A model generated the notes under the pieces. It did no database searches. It worked only from the letters and a program-made list of their open reading frames with translations, and was not told where the DNA came from. From Cubamyces lactineus (lineage: Eukaryota; Basidiomycota; Agaricomycetes; Polyporales; Polyporaceae), in the NCBI GenBank assembly GCA_022376465.1, contig JACDTU010000028.1, forward strand, positions 186,001-250,000: a stretch of 64,000 nt of DNA. The letters run 5' to 3'. Made by a program: the position numbers and the translations under genes. Positions 1 through 10,513 of this stretch are shown here, one piece after another. Within the stretch, counting starts at the first letter, position 1, and each line of letters opens with the position of its first letter.

Positions 1-90
1 ATCAACATCCCGTTGCATGGCCCGCGGGTCGAGATTGTCCTCGCGTGGATGGCGGCTGTGTTCCTGTGCGAGCTGGACGGTGTAGCCTGA
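1..90 (+). CDS. 3' end of an unidentified gene (partial)
   Basis: The first frame is open from base 1 and closes with TGA at 88-90, giving about 29 residues that include a hydrophobic stretch (IVLAWMAAVFLCEL). It looks like the C-terminal end of a protein whose start lies outside the window. The family cannot be named from so little sequence, and chance openness is possible. Confidence 0.3.
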   Translation: MNIPLHGPRVEIVLAWMAAVFLCELDGVA

Positions 91-448
91 AGCTACCGGT
101 ATCTTTTTATCCATTCATCTTCTTACGGGGTGTTGTACGTGGAAGTTGGGCCCCTCTAGGGGGCCCGGCCTAGGGCTTACCTGTACGACGTGCGATAGTA
201 TGTTGTTCCATTCCGCTGGACGTATGTGTATTATTCTATGTATGGCCTACGATGGCGCTGTTGAGTATTCTTCCTTGTATGTACGCGATCGGGTATATGC
301 GCCGCGTTCGTGTATTCCGTACAGACGTCTTGCTACAATATACCCCAGGTGTTGCGTAGCCCTCCCTCCACTTAACAGTAATACGCGAATGCTGTCTTGA
401 ACGATCACAGTCGACTCCTACGCCCCTCGGCCCTTCAACGCTTACATG
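91..448. other. gene-free spacer, convergent 3' ends
   Basis: About 360 bases between the partial plus-strand tail and the end of the minus-strand gene at 449. I see only short unconvincing reading frames; it probably holds two 3' untranslated regions. Confidence 0.4.
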
Positions 449-1132
449 TCATCGTCTCTTGTGGTCTCCAGTAGCAGAAATCTCCACCTTGACCTGCTCC
501 GCCGCGGAGAACAAAAGCCCGTTCACCCGAGGGAGCACAACGAAGCCCGCGACCGCCACGACGGCGAGCAAGAACGTCAGCGTGGGTACCAGCGACGCGG
601 GCAAGACGCCGAGGTAGAGCGGCTCGACAAGCACTATGAAGGGCACCGGTTCGACGGTGCGTTTGACGTTCTCGGGGGAGGGCGTGAAGACGCCGCTGTG
701 CACGACGCGGATCCGCGCGAATTTCTTGCGCGTGAGCGCTGCTGAGTGGTCTGGGGCGTCTTTTGAGTGGCCGAATCGTTCAGCTAGTTGCGAGGGGGAG
801 TAGATGTCGATGAAGAAGTCGGCAGGGTGCTGTGTGGTGTCGCAAGTCTCAGCATTGATTGCTACATGGACGTGGATAGGTTATGATGCACATACCATCG
901 CCGGCCATGAGACTCTCAGTGTGAACTTGGAGTACGAGAGCCATGGAGATGCGTCCAAGTCGACCGTAAGCCACGTCTCGTGTGGGCAGTCTCCTGGTAT
1001 ATTTCCTGAGATCGGCTCGCATACGGAGGCGATTGGCGTGTCAGTGGGAGCTGGTGATACGCGCAGAAGGACTTGCGCATGGAGTGGGCTAAGCACCGGC
1101 CTATGAACATGAGTCAGGACGAGCAGCCGCAT
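449..1132 (-). CDS. uncharacterised single-pass membrane protein
   Basis: Proposed exons 1132-896 and 829-449, joined in phase 0 across a 66-nt intron (gtatgtg...cacacag), giving about 205 residues. After the join the protein reads SWPAMHPADFFIDIYSPSQL. A hydrophobic segment near the C terminus (VPTLTFLLAVVAVAGFVVLP) is followed by a short polar tail, so a type I topology with a lumenal or extracellular N-terminal part is likely. The layout resembles the PIG-X/PBN1 accessory subunit of GPI mannosyltransferase I, but I see no decisive motif, so this is only a hypothesis. The 5' end is uncertain: a further upstream exon may exist, and no clear signal peptide is present in the model. Confidence 0.45.
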
Positions 1133-1770
1133 ATGAGTACGGCTACAGGTACCATTCATTCGTTTCCGCAAGGAGGACCTCTGATGCCTGTGATGCGTCA
1201 AAGTTGACGATCTCGGTATTCGCGAGGACCACATGCGCCGACTGCACGATGCAAAGCACTACCAGCGCCAGCCACAACTGCCATGACGCGGCGCACATCC
1301 AGGGCGTTTGGTCGTTCACCAAGATTACGGGCTCTCTTGGACTGTAAGCTCTCGGCGTGAGAAAACCTGGGGGCGCGGCCTCGGAACACCAATGCTTACT
1401 TTGACCCAGCGGACGGTGGATGTTTGAGCCAGTTGAACGTCACTGGCTAACGGCGTTTACACAAGCGTCGACGAAGATCCAAGAATTCGAAGCGCCCAAT
1501 TCATATAATAGGCACGACATGATCTGCGCCGTGTGAGAATCAAATGCGCGTTCTCGGCGACTTGGTTCATCGAAAGCTCTTCTATTCACTCTCGTTTATG
1601 GGAAGCAATAACAATTGGTATACGTTTTATACATTTCTCTACAAAACCATGGGCACATCCTCAGATCAGGCGCTGTTGAATGGCGTCTTTGGGAGGAGTC
1701 GATTGCGCTGTATGTAAACGGCATAAACCCCGGTTCGGGAGCGCAAGCCTCCACTGTGGGCACAAACACG

Positions 1771-3052
1771 GGTGAAAAACACCGGCGTGCCAAGTGAAAA
1801 AGCGTTTTCACCTCCCGCAGTGGTGATTCCGTGCAGGTGGTGAATTCTCAGTAAAATAACCACTAGAGAATACCCTTGTTATGTGGTGTATTTACCCACC
1901 AACATCCTGACAACCAGACACCTGCCGCGGGGAGGTGATTTTCACGACTAGGTCCCTGTTGTTTTTTGAAGTCTTGTAGACGACACTTCGACGCCAATGG
2001 CTGACCTCGATATATATATCAATATACATCAATAAGTCCCATGCTATGTCCTTTGTGCCATTGTAGAGCTTCGATCGCGAGCGGCCGGTGGTGATCATAG
2101 AGTCATTTTGCTACGATTTCACCAAGTCGTGAGCGCTTCGTGCTTGTCAGCGCTTGTTGCCTTGTCAGACTCTGCTGCCATCGATGTCGCTTTCCTCCTG
2201 ACCACCACCACCATTCCGACCGCCTTCGAATTCTGCAACGGCCCACTTATTATCCATCGCGTTGAATTCGCGCACCCTCCCTTGAGACCCGACATCACCG
2301 CATAGGCCACGCCAACTATCGTGTAACATACTTGGTTGCCTCGTACGTACGCGCCTCCGGTACGGCTGTCAATCCTTCTTTCGTGCCGCAGGATCAAGGT
2401 GTCAACACTGGGACGGACAAAGCTTATGTACGGTCTTCCCTATTCTGGGCACCTACTTGCATGTAGCTCATGCATTTCTCCCCTGATGATCGCAGGACCC
2501 TTCGTATCGGACAATTCCTCATCAGTAGAAGCGCGGTGGGTGGGGCAACATCGAGCGATCCCCGGGTGAGTGTTGTTTATTTGCAAGCAGCGTGCGCAGC
2601 CTGATAGAGGAATGTGCCCCAACCACGGTATTCATCCTCGAGCACATGCTACATTCACCATGTTCCTTTGCAGAGCTCTGTCTCTTAGCTATCTACGAGC
2701 TCCTGCATGTAGAAGTAGCTACAGCTTGTTGTGAATATAGTACTTTCATTGCTATGCAATCCATCCCGTGCCGTACATTGTGCAATGGAAAGATGGCAAT
2801 ATCACCTGCGTACCCGTCGAAAATCAACACCGCTTCTGGTGAACTAGTCTGGTGAGGATACCCATGTCGGGAGCTTATTTTGACGCAATATGCAAGTGTT
2901 GAATTCGGCCATATTGTTGTAGAAAATCACCTCCAAACGAGGAGCCGTGTAGGTGGTGATTTTCCCATGTGAAAAATCACCACCCATGTGAATGGCTTAT
3001 ATCGCCACCGGTACTGGTTACTTTGAACATATGTTTGGGGATGATTTTCACC
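1771..3052. mobile_element. candidate non-autonomous element with subterminal repeats
   Basis: The two ends carry near-matching inverted termini: GGTGAAAAACACC at 1771-1783 and the complement of a related 13-mer at 3040-3052, with about 11 of 13 bases shared. Inside each end lie several copies of an AAAATCACC-type motif in both orientations, including a perfect 7-bp inverted repeat at 1794-1811 and a perfect 12-bp hairpin at 2952-2984. No transposase frame lies between. I found no target-site duplication, so the element boundaries are an inference. Confidence 0.35.
2952..2984. repeat. perfect 12-bp inverted repeat (hairpin)
   Basis: GGTGGTGATTTT at 2952-2963 is followed after 9 bases by its exact complement AAAATCACCACC at 2973-2984. 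It sits in the right cluster of the repeat-rich region and shares its core with the motif copies at 1934-1945, 2922-2934 and 3040-3052. Confidence 0.8.
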
Positions 3053-3188
3053 AGAAGTTAGACCCACGGTGCTCCTATCAACGCCATGTGCACGAATGCG
3101 TAACAGCGTTTGAGTTCGACGTTAGCAGTACCTAGCACCTGGTCCGTGCACTGGAGCGACCTGGTCAGCTGCCTCGGATACTGCCTCC

Positions 3189-3196
3189 ATTTAAAT
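3189..3196 (+). promoter_or_regulatory. TATA-like box of the DAP1-like gene
   Basis: ATTTAAAT lies 84 bases before the ATG at 3280, a plausible distance for a fungal core promoter. Assigned by position only. Confidence 0.35.
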
Positions 3197-3279
3197 ACCC
3201 TCCAGACGCGCTCCAGAACGGCACCCATCGCCGCTCTCGCCACTGACATATCTCATCTCACACCATCCACCGATTGAAC

Positions 3280-3755
3280 ATGGCAGACGCACTCGTCCAG
3301 CACCCTCCCGCCAGTGAGTAACACTTTCGCGATACCACCCACGCATCTCTAAACGGAGATGATGTCATCCAGTGAAGGTCGGAGGACGGAGGCTCTCCGT
3401 AACATCGAGGCCCAAGCATCCCGCTGCCACTGCGTATGTGTCTCACACGACCTGCACTGCGTGGTACATCTGAGCCGTGTCATCTAGTGAGCCAGAGAGG
3501 ATGAGCCCCGGTGCGGATATGCCGACGGATTATCCTCGTCCAGCACCGCCTGGAGAGCAGCAGCATAAGGAGGAGGAAGAGGTGCCAAAGAAGAAGCAGG
3601 GCAACGGAGGCGACGAGCATGAACGACGCATCCAAGAAAGCCTGTATCGGAAGGCCGAGGTCAACAGGCCGACCAGGGAGTTCAAGAGCGGTGGCAAGGC
3701 AGTTGGTGGTGGGGGCAGGATCAGCCAGCCCGCCGGCAAGAGCCTTTCCATGTAA
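3280..3755 (+). CDS. DAP1-like (death-associated protein 1 family) small protein
   Basis: Exons 3280-3313, 3373-3433 and 3488-3755 join in frame to about 120 residues. The N terminus reads HPPAMKVGGRRLSVTSRPKH across the first splice, matching the HPPAVKxGGxR core of the DAP/DAPL1 family. The rest is low-complexity and charged (EEEEVPKKK), with a C-terminal stretch ending RISQPAGKSLSM. Animal DAP1 is a small proline-rich, intrinsically disordered protein linked to negative control of autophagy; what the fungal relatives do is not established. The two introns (59 and 54 nt) have gtgagt and gtatgt donors. The family call rests on the short N-terminal motif. Confidence 0.6.
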
Positions 3756-4038
3756 GCCTCTCTCGTGGGCGGCGGGCCCGCGCAAGCGAAATGGACCAAG
3801 AGCCACCACATATGTACGAGTAGAGCAGTGCGGCGACTGATTGTATCACTATCTGGGGTATCGGCACCTTTGTTGAAGTTCTTGCTGTCGAATGCATTTT
3901 CTGTCACTCATAAGATATGTGGCATGCATAGGCCGAAGCTGCATGGATTACTTCGTCGTGTGGGCATGGACATGAGTGCATGGAAGCGATGCGAGAGGAA
4001 AGCGAAGAGTACAGATGGGTGGCAACACAATACAGCAT

Positions 4039-5038
4039 CTACGCAGTCTTGGCCTTCTTCCCCCGGACCTTCTTCGGCGGGGCGGCCTTCTTTTCCCTCT
4101 TCGCGGCGATGAGAGCAGAGACACGCGCGAGAGCAGCCTATGAAGATGGGCAAGGTCAGTACAGTTCTACATAGACACGAAGTGATACCATAACGCAAAG
4201 ATTCGAATCAAATGCGAAGAATGTGAGCGCCAAAGAGTCGGGCAAACCGCGTCGAAACAACGAACGGGACCCGATAGCGACATGGCGCGTGTCCAAGGGA
4301 GATTTGATCGGTCTCCACTCGAACCACGCGATTTTGCACAACATGTCCACACCCAACTTTCGTAGTGCCTTGCGGCGGTCCAGCGGGCTCTAGGTGGTGC
4401 GATTCCAAAAACCGAAAACAATGACGATGCGAAACGTGTATGCCCAGATATCACTTGCAGTGGTATGAGGCCGTGCAGGACCAGAAAGGAAGATATGTAT
4501 ATGTTCTTGAGTGGAGGAACACTCACGGCTCTGAGGTCAGGGCGGTAGCCGCGCTTGGCGAGCTGCGCCGTCACACCAGCAGCACGACGGCCGCCTGACC
4601 GGGGACGGACGACAAGGGTGGAGTAGGAGGAGCGAACAGCGTGAGGGGACGCGCCCTTCTTGCGGTAAGCAATCTTGATGCCGGACTCAGTGTCCTGGAC
4701 AGCGATCGTCTATAACACAATCCCCCTGTCAATCTCACGAGCACGCCCCCATTTCAACGCGTAAACGCACCTTCTCGTTGGCGAGACCGGAGTACTTCCA
4801 CGAGTGGATGTTGGTGAGGTTGCCCTACAAGCAGGCAATCAGCTCTCATCGCCCTCTCTGCGCCAGCAACTTGCGACATACGGGCTCCTTCGAGAAGACG
4901 GGGCCCTCCGGCACCCGCTTAACGGTGAAAGAGTTGGACTTCTGCAGACCAGGCAATCAGGTCAGACTAGAGGGCATCGTAGAACACGTCGAGAGGGTCA
5001 CGAACGCGGAGGAGGAGCCACTGGAGGTCGCCGGACAT
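4039..5038 (-). CDS. RPL28: 60S ribosomal protein eL28
   Basis: Five exons (5038-5006, 4941-4882, 4824-4771, 4709-4527, 4137-4039) give 142 residues, the usual length for eL28. The start MSGDLQWLLLRKSNSF corresponds to the family N terminus, followed by KEPGNLTNIHSWKYSGLANEK and, in the fourth exon, the family's RPDLR motif. The C terminus is lysine/alanine-rich (KREKKAAPPKKVRGKKAKTA). eL28 is a structural protein of the large cytosolic subunit. All junctions keep phase, and early small exons are typical of fungal ribosomal-protein genes. The last intron (4138-4526, 389 nt) is much longer than the other three (53-64 nt). The leader upstream of the ATG is pyrimidine-rich. Confidence 0.93.
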
Positions 5039-5408
5039 CTTGAGGACGGTGCTGCACTACTTTTCGGTGAGGGGCGGGAACGTCGGCGGTGGTGGCTGAG
5101 AGGAACTGTGTAGTAACAAACACGGGCAAACATTGATGTAGCCGTCGAATTGACCCTAACCCTGTTTTAACACTGATAGACATATGCGCTGATGCAAGAT
5201 GAGCTTGAGCGCCTCCGTCTAGTACGGCCTCGACTTGGAACAGTCGCGATCGGCAAGTTACACAGAAACTGGTACTCACAAGGCCGTCAGAAGAGATTTG
5301 TGCAGTGCGTTTAAATAACAGCAGAGATTATGTCTATGAATATTAGTGAATGTATCCAATATATCCCAATATACAAAACACGTAGAATGATGCACAATAT
5401 CATAGCGA
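5039..5408. other. spacer between eL28 and the next minus-strand gene
   Basis: About 370 bases containing the eL28 promoter and leader and the 3' end of the O-fucosyltransferase-like gene. No additional gene is visible. Confidence 0.4.
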
Positions 5409-7219
5409 CTACCAGAATCGGTTGGTATCCGGAGGCAAATCTCGCGCCATACGCATCATGACGATGTTCGATGTCAGACTTGAGAACTACGGAACGATAT
5501 CGTGAGCAAGATCGCTGGCGACGAGGAGCGTGGTCTGCTGGACGTACCCCATTACCGATTAGCACCTGCGCCCGCTCACCGATCAGCATGTCGACGGACT
5601 GCGCGACGTACTGCTGCTCCCAGTTGAGCGTCAGGTCGCGGCTGCTCACGATTTTCTGCCACCCGCCAGTCTTGCTGAGCGCATCCTTGAGTGCTTGCAC
5701 CCAGGGCTTCTTGCCGTTCGTCATGATATAGATGTTCTTGAGGCCTTGCCCGGCAGGGGTGTTTCGGATCTCCTGCACGCGCTCGACCATCTGGTCGATG
5801 TCCGGGAAGCAGTGGCGTAGGTATATCTTCTTGCCCTCTTCGGTCGCCTCGCCCCACCCGGCGCTGGGTGGTGGTACGAATTGGTCGGGCAGCTCGGGGA
5901 ATTGGTTGAAGCCGTTCCATTGGGACGACCATCGTGCAAAGTGGAGGCAGTGTCCCTCAAAGTCGCCGCGACGAACATGGAGGACGAGCAGCCCGGGTAT
6001 AACATCGTAAGGGTATGCACTTGGCGTGTAAACAAGGCTGGCGAGCCAGGACAGCCAAGAGGTGGGGAAGAAGAGATGGCGGTTCGCCGTGAAAGCGTCC
6101 TCGATCAGTTGTGACCACCTGAACTCGGTCAAGATGGGCGAAGTTTTGAGTGATTGCCATATGCCGAGCGCGCGTTTGCTCCCAAACACCCTGCACTATG
6201 TTCAGTCAAACGATTGACGGACATGCATGGAGATGCCAACCATATACTGAATATCTGAGCAGACGCTTCATTGATTTCGATGCAACGAGGAAGGTGCTTC
6301 AACTTCTCGACCCAAGCATCAAGCACCATCCCTGCATGGATGCCTTCCTCCCACGCATTCGTGACCTCATCGCTCATCATAACATGCCGTTCACTCGGTG
6401 GACAGACCTGATCAAAGTACTCCTTGACTACTGCTCGCGGTGCGGGATCGCCAGGTGGGAATGGGCCACCGGCCGCAGGACCTGAATCGTGGAGACAACG
6501 TCAGTGTCAGGGCCTGAGAGACGCTGTCGCCGCCTGCAGCCCGAAATCACAGGGAATTGTTGGATGATGCAAGCGCAGTCAAAACATACCTCTGATGAGC
6601 GCCGCAAGCGGTATTCTTGACGGGATGAGATGTCCGTTAAACTCGGAGTAGTCCGACCCATCATGGTTCCAAGTGTAGTTGTCGAAGACCAACCTGTACG
6701 AGCGCGTTAGCACCGCCGCCCGCGTAAACTGCGCGGACTAGAGCAGCACTCACGCGCGATTGGACATATATGCGAGGTGCGCGTTCAACAGATGCTCTTG
6801 CATGACATTACCCCACCCAGAAGCTAATTGCAGCCCGTTCAGACTATGCCCGTGAAGCACAAGCGAGGGTACGTACCATGTACATGGTTCGCCATCCATA
6901 TGTACTGCCCATTCTTCCCCTCGGGATACGGCAGGTCCGGGTTATGTTGTGGCAACTGGAGCTCCCGTTTGTGGTACTGCTCGTACAATGGTGGCTTTCC
7001 GTCTTGGTGTGGACTGTCTTCTTGCCATGTTGACAACCCACTGAAGATGCGCACGGCGAAGATACACAAGAGCGCGAAGACACTGACACGGAGAATGCGC
7101 TTAGTGAGAAAGCGCGACCACCACGGCCGAAGACTGTGCTTGTCGTAGAAGTTGCTCGGAAAGTCGAACGACGAGGAGCGCCGCGACTTGGGCATTCGTT
7201 GGGAGAGGGACCGGAGCAT
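5409..7219 (-). CDS. O-fucosyltransferase-like type II membrane protein (paralogue 1)
   Basis: Six exons (7219-6877, 6823-6754, 6693-6590, 6481-6241, 6190-5548, 5486-5409) give 492 residues. A short basic cytosolic part is followed by a membrane anchor near residues 50-70 (RVSVFALLCIFAVRIFSGL), then a lumenal domain with WGNVMQEHLLNA, FDNYTWNHDGSDY and, near residue 320, LHVRRGDFEGHC. The HxRRGD motif is the sugar-nucleotide-binding signature of the O-fucosyltransferase superfamily (PF10250/GT65-like). Substrate is unknown. The gene is a clear paralogue of the one at 25805-27542, with the same intron order and phases. An in-frame ATG at 7402 would add 61 residues, but the paralogue supports 7219. 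The exon 4/5 junction uses a weak donor (gttggc) chosen because it alone keeps phase. Confidence 0.75.
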
Positions 7220-7596
7220 GGAGACCACCGAGCTGGGCGTCGACCACCAGACGTCGGTCGTCGAGGACGCGGCAGAAGAAGGAAGAGTGCTCGTCGACAA
7301 CGTCCGCGACCGCGCTGGGACGCCAAGTATATATCGTCTTGCCGCAATCGGCAACGTCCCCGTATTCCGAGAGATCGAGATCGGGCTTCTACCGACGAAC
7401 ATGCCACAGTTCTGTGCAAGCGCACATGCTACCGTGCCGCCTTACCACCGTCTTCGATGCATCCTTCGCCCGGACTATTAGCGTTCGTGGTCAATCCGTG
7501 CTACTGTGTCTTCCACAGTGTTCCTCGTGAAGCGCGACGATACAGTTGAGCTGAGTACACCCTCGACCTATCGTACATGCAGAAAGCGGGATAACG
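7220..7596. other. promoter and 3' flank spacer
   Basis: About 380 bases between two minus-strand genes. It remains open upstream of the chosen O-fucosyltransferase-like start up to 7402, so a longer N terminus cannot be excluded; no independent gene is visible. Confidence 0.4.
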
Positions 7597-8500
7597 CTAC
7601 GCGTCTTCGTCTACTTTAGACTTCTTGCGTGGCCGGTCTTCCTGACCTGTCTCGTCGGCATTAGCCTCCTCGGAATCACCGTTCGCCCCATCGTGTCCCG
7701 TCTCCTCCTCACGGTCGTCTCCGTCCCCATCGCCGGTGTCGTCCTCGTCCAGTTTGCGCTTGGTCCTCCCATGGGCTTCTACCTTGTCGGCTGGGGCCTC
7801 GCTGACGCCTTCATCTGCTTCTTCTCCTTCAGCGTCTGCCAGGGTTGGGTCGTCTGTGTCTTGATTCCCGTCCTTTTGCGGCTCCTCGTTCTCTGCTTGC
7901 TCTTCGTCTAGTGATTTGACAGGGTCCTGCAGAGCCAGCATTCAATCAACGACACTAGGGCCGTGTTCGACTGATGACTTACGTGGCCCCAGTTCTTCAG
8001 GCTACTTGACTCAGTATTAATCTGGCAAGCGCTGAACTGAAATGTACAGACCTAATCGTACTTTTGGTGTTCTCCAACTCCGCACGCGTCTTCGTGTCCT
8101 TCAGGTGATCTTCCTGCGCGAGGTGTCTCTTCGCGTAACTGCATTAATTGTAGGTCAGCATGAAGTTCGCAGCATGCGTACGCCATCAGCCACTCAAGTT
8201 TTCAACACTAACCTAACGACCTTACGCATGTGCGCGATATCCTCCTACTCGCATATGCATCATCTACATGCCTCGAAAGACTTCGGAACGACATTCTGGA
8301 CAGCCTACCTCGTCGTACTTCTCTGGGTCCTTCTCCGGGTTCTTGCGCAAGACCTCGATGATCTTGTGCCCACTCTCGATACCGACACCGGTGCCCGCTT
8401 TCGTGCTCTTCGGGTCCTCGAGCCACTTCTCGAGTTCGTCGACAGACATGTTAACCTCCTCGTTGAACTCTCGGATAACGTCCTCTCTCGATTTTACCAT
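7597..8500 (-). CDS. DUF3140 domain protein with acidic C-terminal tail
   Basis: Five exons (8500-8309, 8244-8213, 8138-8052, 8004-7983, 7926-7597) give 220 residues. The first half matches the DUF3140 family (PF11338): MVKSREDVIREFNEEVNMSV at the start, WLEDPKST and SGHKIIEVLRKNPEK next, then EDIAHMRKVV and YAKRHLAQEDHLKDTKTR, ending SLKNWGHDP. The function of this small family is not known; many members are annotated as DNA-binding without direct proof. The second half (about residues 115-220) is a highly acidic, glutamate/aspartate-rich tail that ends in a basic RPRKKSKVDEDA, which could act as a nuclear localisation signal. Introns are short and every junction keeps frame. The exon of 22 nt and the one of 32 nt are unusually small. 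Confidence 0.85.
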
Positions 8501-9110
8501 GGCGTATACGCGAGTCGTGGTTTGGAGGAGGTGGGTGAGGGAGACCTGGGCACGTTGAGGCCGCGGTGGAACTTGTGTCGCTTTTAGATGCAATTCGCTG
8601 CGCCACGTTAATTAGAACGTTCGCTCTTGAGTGGATTATGGAAACACGGACTGTCGTTCTAGCTCAGGAGCTGTCAGGCTGACAGAATTGATTGAGTGTT
8701 GGTGGCTGCTTCCATGCAGCGCTGATCAACGCCGCCATGCTGACGACCAAATGACCGTCGAATACTCAAGTACGTACAAATGTGGATATTGTGAACGGCC
8801 GTGGTGCGGCGATATTCTTGAAAACAATGTGGAACTGAACGCGCGCGGAGGTGTGCAGAGCAAGATTGCATTGATACAGTAGGACGATCTCATACATGCT
8901 AAGAAGTAGCAATAAGCAGACAATTTGGAGGCGGAAGCTAAGTGGCAGGGATTTCTACGTAAGTGCGCGATATTGATGCAGTGGTGGTAGTAGTACATTG
9001 CACTTGATACAAGCGTTGTGGACTTTAGGCAACCACGGAAATCTCTTCGAGTCCCTGAGATGTTGTGGAGCTAGCCTCCTCTCGGCTGAGAGGACTGTCA
9101 GTATGCACGG
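8501..9110. other. intergenic region
   Basis: About 610 bases between two minus-strand genes, holding the promoter of the DUF3140 gene and the 3' flank of the Sec14-like gene. Frames are short and unlike protein. Confidence 0.4.
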
Positions 9111-10513
9111 CTAGAATGCAGAACCGCACAGTATTGACGGTGCGCACCGGATAGCATCCTCCTCGGCTAGGGTTTCTATGGGCGGAGCGACAGCGACGAC
9201 AGGCGCATCACCAGGCGTATCTTCTGCAGGCTTCGGAGCTGCGTCGTCTAGGCGCGTGCCATCCGGCGCGATCTTGCAGAACCTGCACATGCCGTCGTGA
9301 ATGAATGACCAGGATATCGCGTGTTGGGAGGCGTACGAAACAATTTGTTCCCAGTAGCTGTTGGGTTCGAACTCGTACTCGAAGTCTCCTCCAAAGTCAG
9401 CGTCGAGCTGTTCCTTCGGGATGAGCTCGAAAAGGTCCGGGTTGAATCGCATCTGTTGTTCGAGCATGAATACATAGCGTGCGAAAGAAAAAATGCTATA
9501 ATTACTTTGTCCCTTGTGACGGGGTCCAAGAAAGGGGCGATGCCCTTGTAGAAGAAATTCAGGAGCATCGGCAAGTTTACCACGAGCGCCCTGCCCAGAG
9601 TCTCGACATAGTGGTTTTGCAAGATATTCAGCACCTGAGCGAGGACAGGTACAATTAGAGAATATGATCCACTACGAAAGTATACGAGCGGTACCTTGCG
9701 TGCAACTGATATGGAGGGGTTTGTCCTCAGAGTGGTACTCTTATAGTCAACAATGATGACTAGCGACTCCTGCCCCGGCGGCATGAAGTCTTTCGCTCGT
9801 TCTCTGCACATTAGACGAGGCTCTCGTGAAACCCAAGAATACACGGAGTGGTGAAGAGATGAGCTTACAGACACCAGACTAGATGCCGTAGTTGCCGAGG
9901 GCTTGTTTCGGTATTCTCACGACCTGGGCGCATGTAGAGAATGGGACGACCTTCGTTGTCGAATCCATTGAGGATTCTGTATAGCGGGAAGTCTTCGAGT
10001 CAGCGTTCGTGCTAGACACCCAGTGAGTATAATCAATCCTACATTTTGCCCGTCTCGCTTTCTATGCGGACCTAACAGCTGTGATTAGACACTGCAGTGT
10101 GTTTATAAGATGCACCTACTTCGTCGGGTGGAATCAAGTCTGGCTTGAAGTCACGCCGCCACTCCATGGTCCCCTTGAGCCGGCGTTTCGCGTCTTCGAG
10201 ATTCCACTTTGCCGCACGCATATAACGCGCCATCGTATCGGGCTTGTTCAGCCATATAAGCTCCCAAGGATAGTACAGATCGGATTCTGGGAGTAGCTGG
10301 GTATCCGCATACTATAGTTCTCAAGAGTGGCCAGAAGAAGCGGGGTTAGCCGGGACTAAAGCAGCCTGACCAGGGTGCACCCCCTGGGAGTCCTAGGCTC
10401 GTGCGCACCTCCCTAAGGGCCTCTATTTTGGCCTTTTGCTCGTCTGTGTACGATCGTACAGGGACAACTGTGCCTGGGGCTGGGTGTGTCAGGACCTGGT
10501 GCGTCTTCGCCAT
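9111..10513 (-). CDS. Sec14-like CRAL-TRIO lipid-transfer protein
   Basis: Seven exons (10513-10409, 10311-10120, 10071-10043, 9976-9869, 9803-9695, 9634-9506, 9452-9111) give 337 residues. An N-terminal CRAL-TRIO-N part (WLNKPDTMARYMRAAKWNLE, then TMEWRRDF) precedes the lipid-binding CRAL-TRIO domain with LNGFDNEGRPILYMRPGREN, LVIIVDYKS, LNILQNHYVETLGRALVVN and FLDPVTRDKMRFN. The C-terminal 60 residues are alanine/proline-rich and acidic. The family binds phosphatidylinositol and a second lipid and couples lipid transfer to phosphoinositide signalling; the length and order of motifs are closest to the Pdr16/Sfh-type branch. It is transcribed divergently from NOP10, with 173 bases between start codons. 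Confidence 0.87.

Larger units (their letters stand above)
1133..3279. other. 2.1-kb gene-free region with repeats
   Basis: No reading frame here looks like a conserved protein. The stretch is AT-richer than its neighbours and holds two clusters of a GGTGATTTT/AAAATCACC motif near 1771-1945 and 2922-3052, annotated separately. The right end contains the promoter of the DAP1-like gene. Confidence 0.5.

Noticed and set aside
4138..4526. C/D-box snoRNA in the eL28 intron
   Set aside because: Only a single degenerate C box could be seen and no matching D box at a proper distance, so it is not annotated as an RNA gene.
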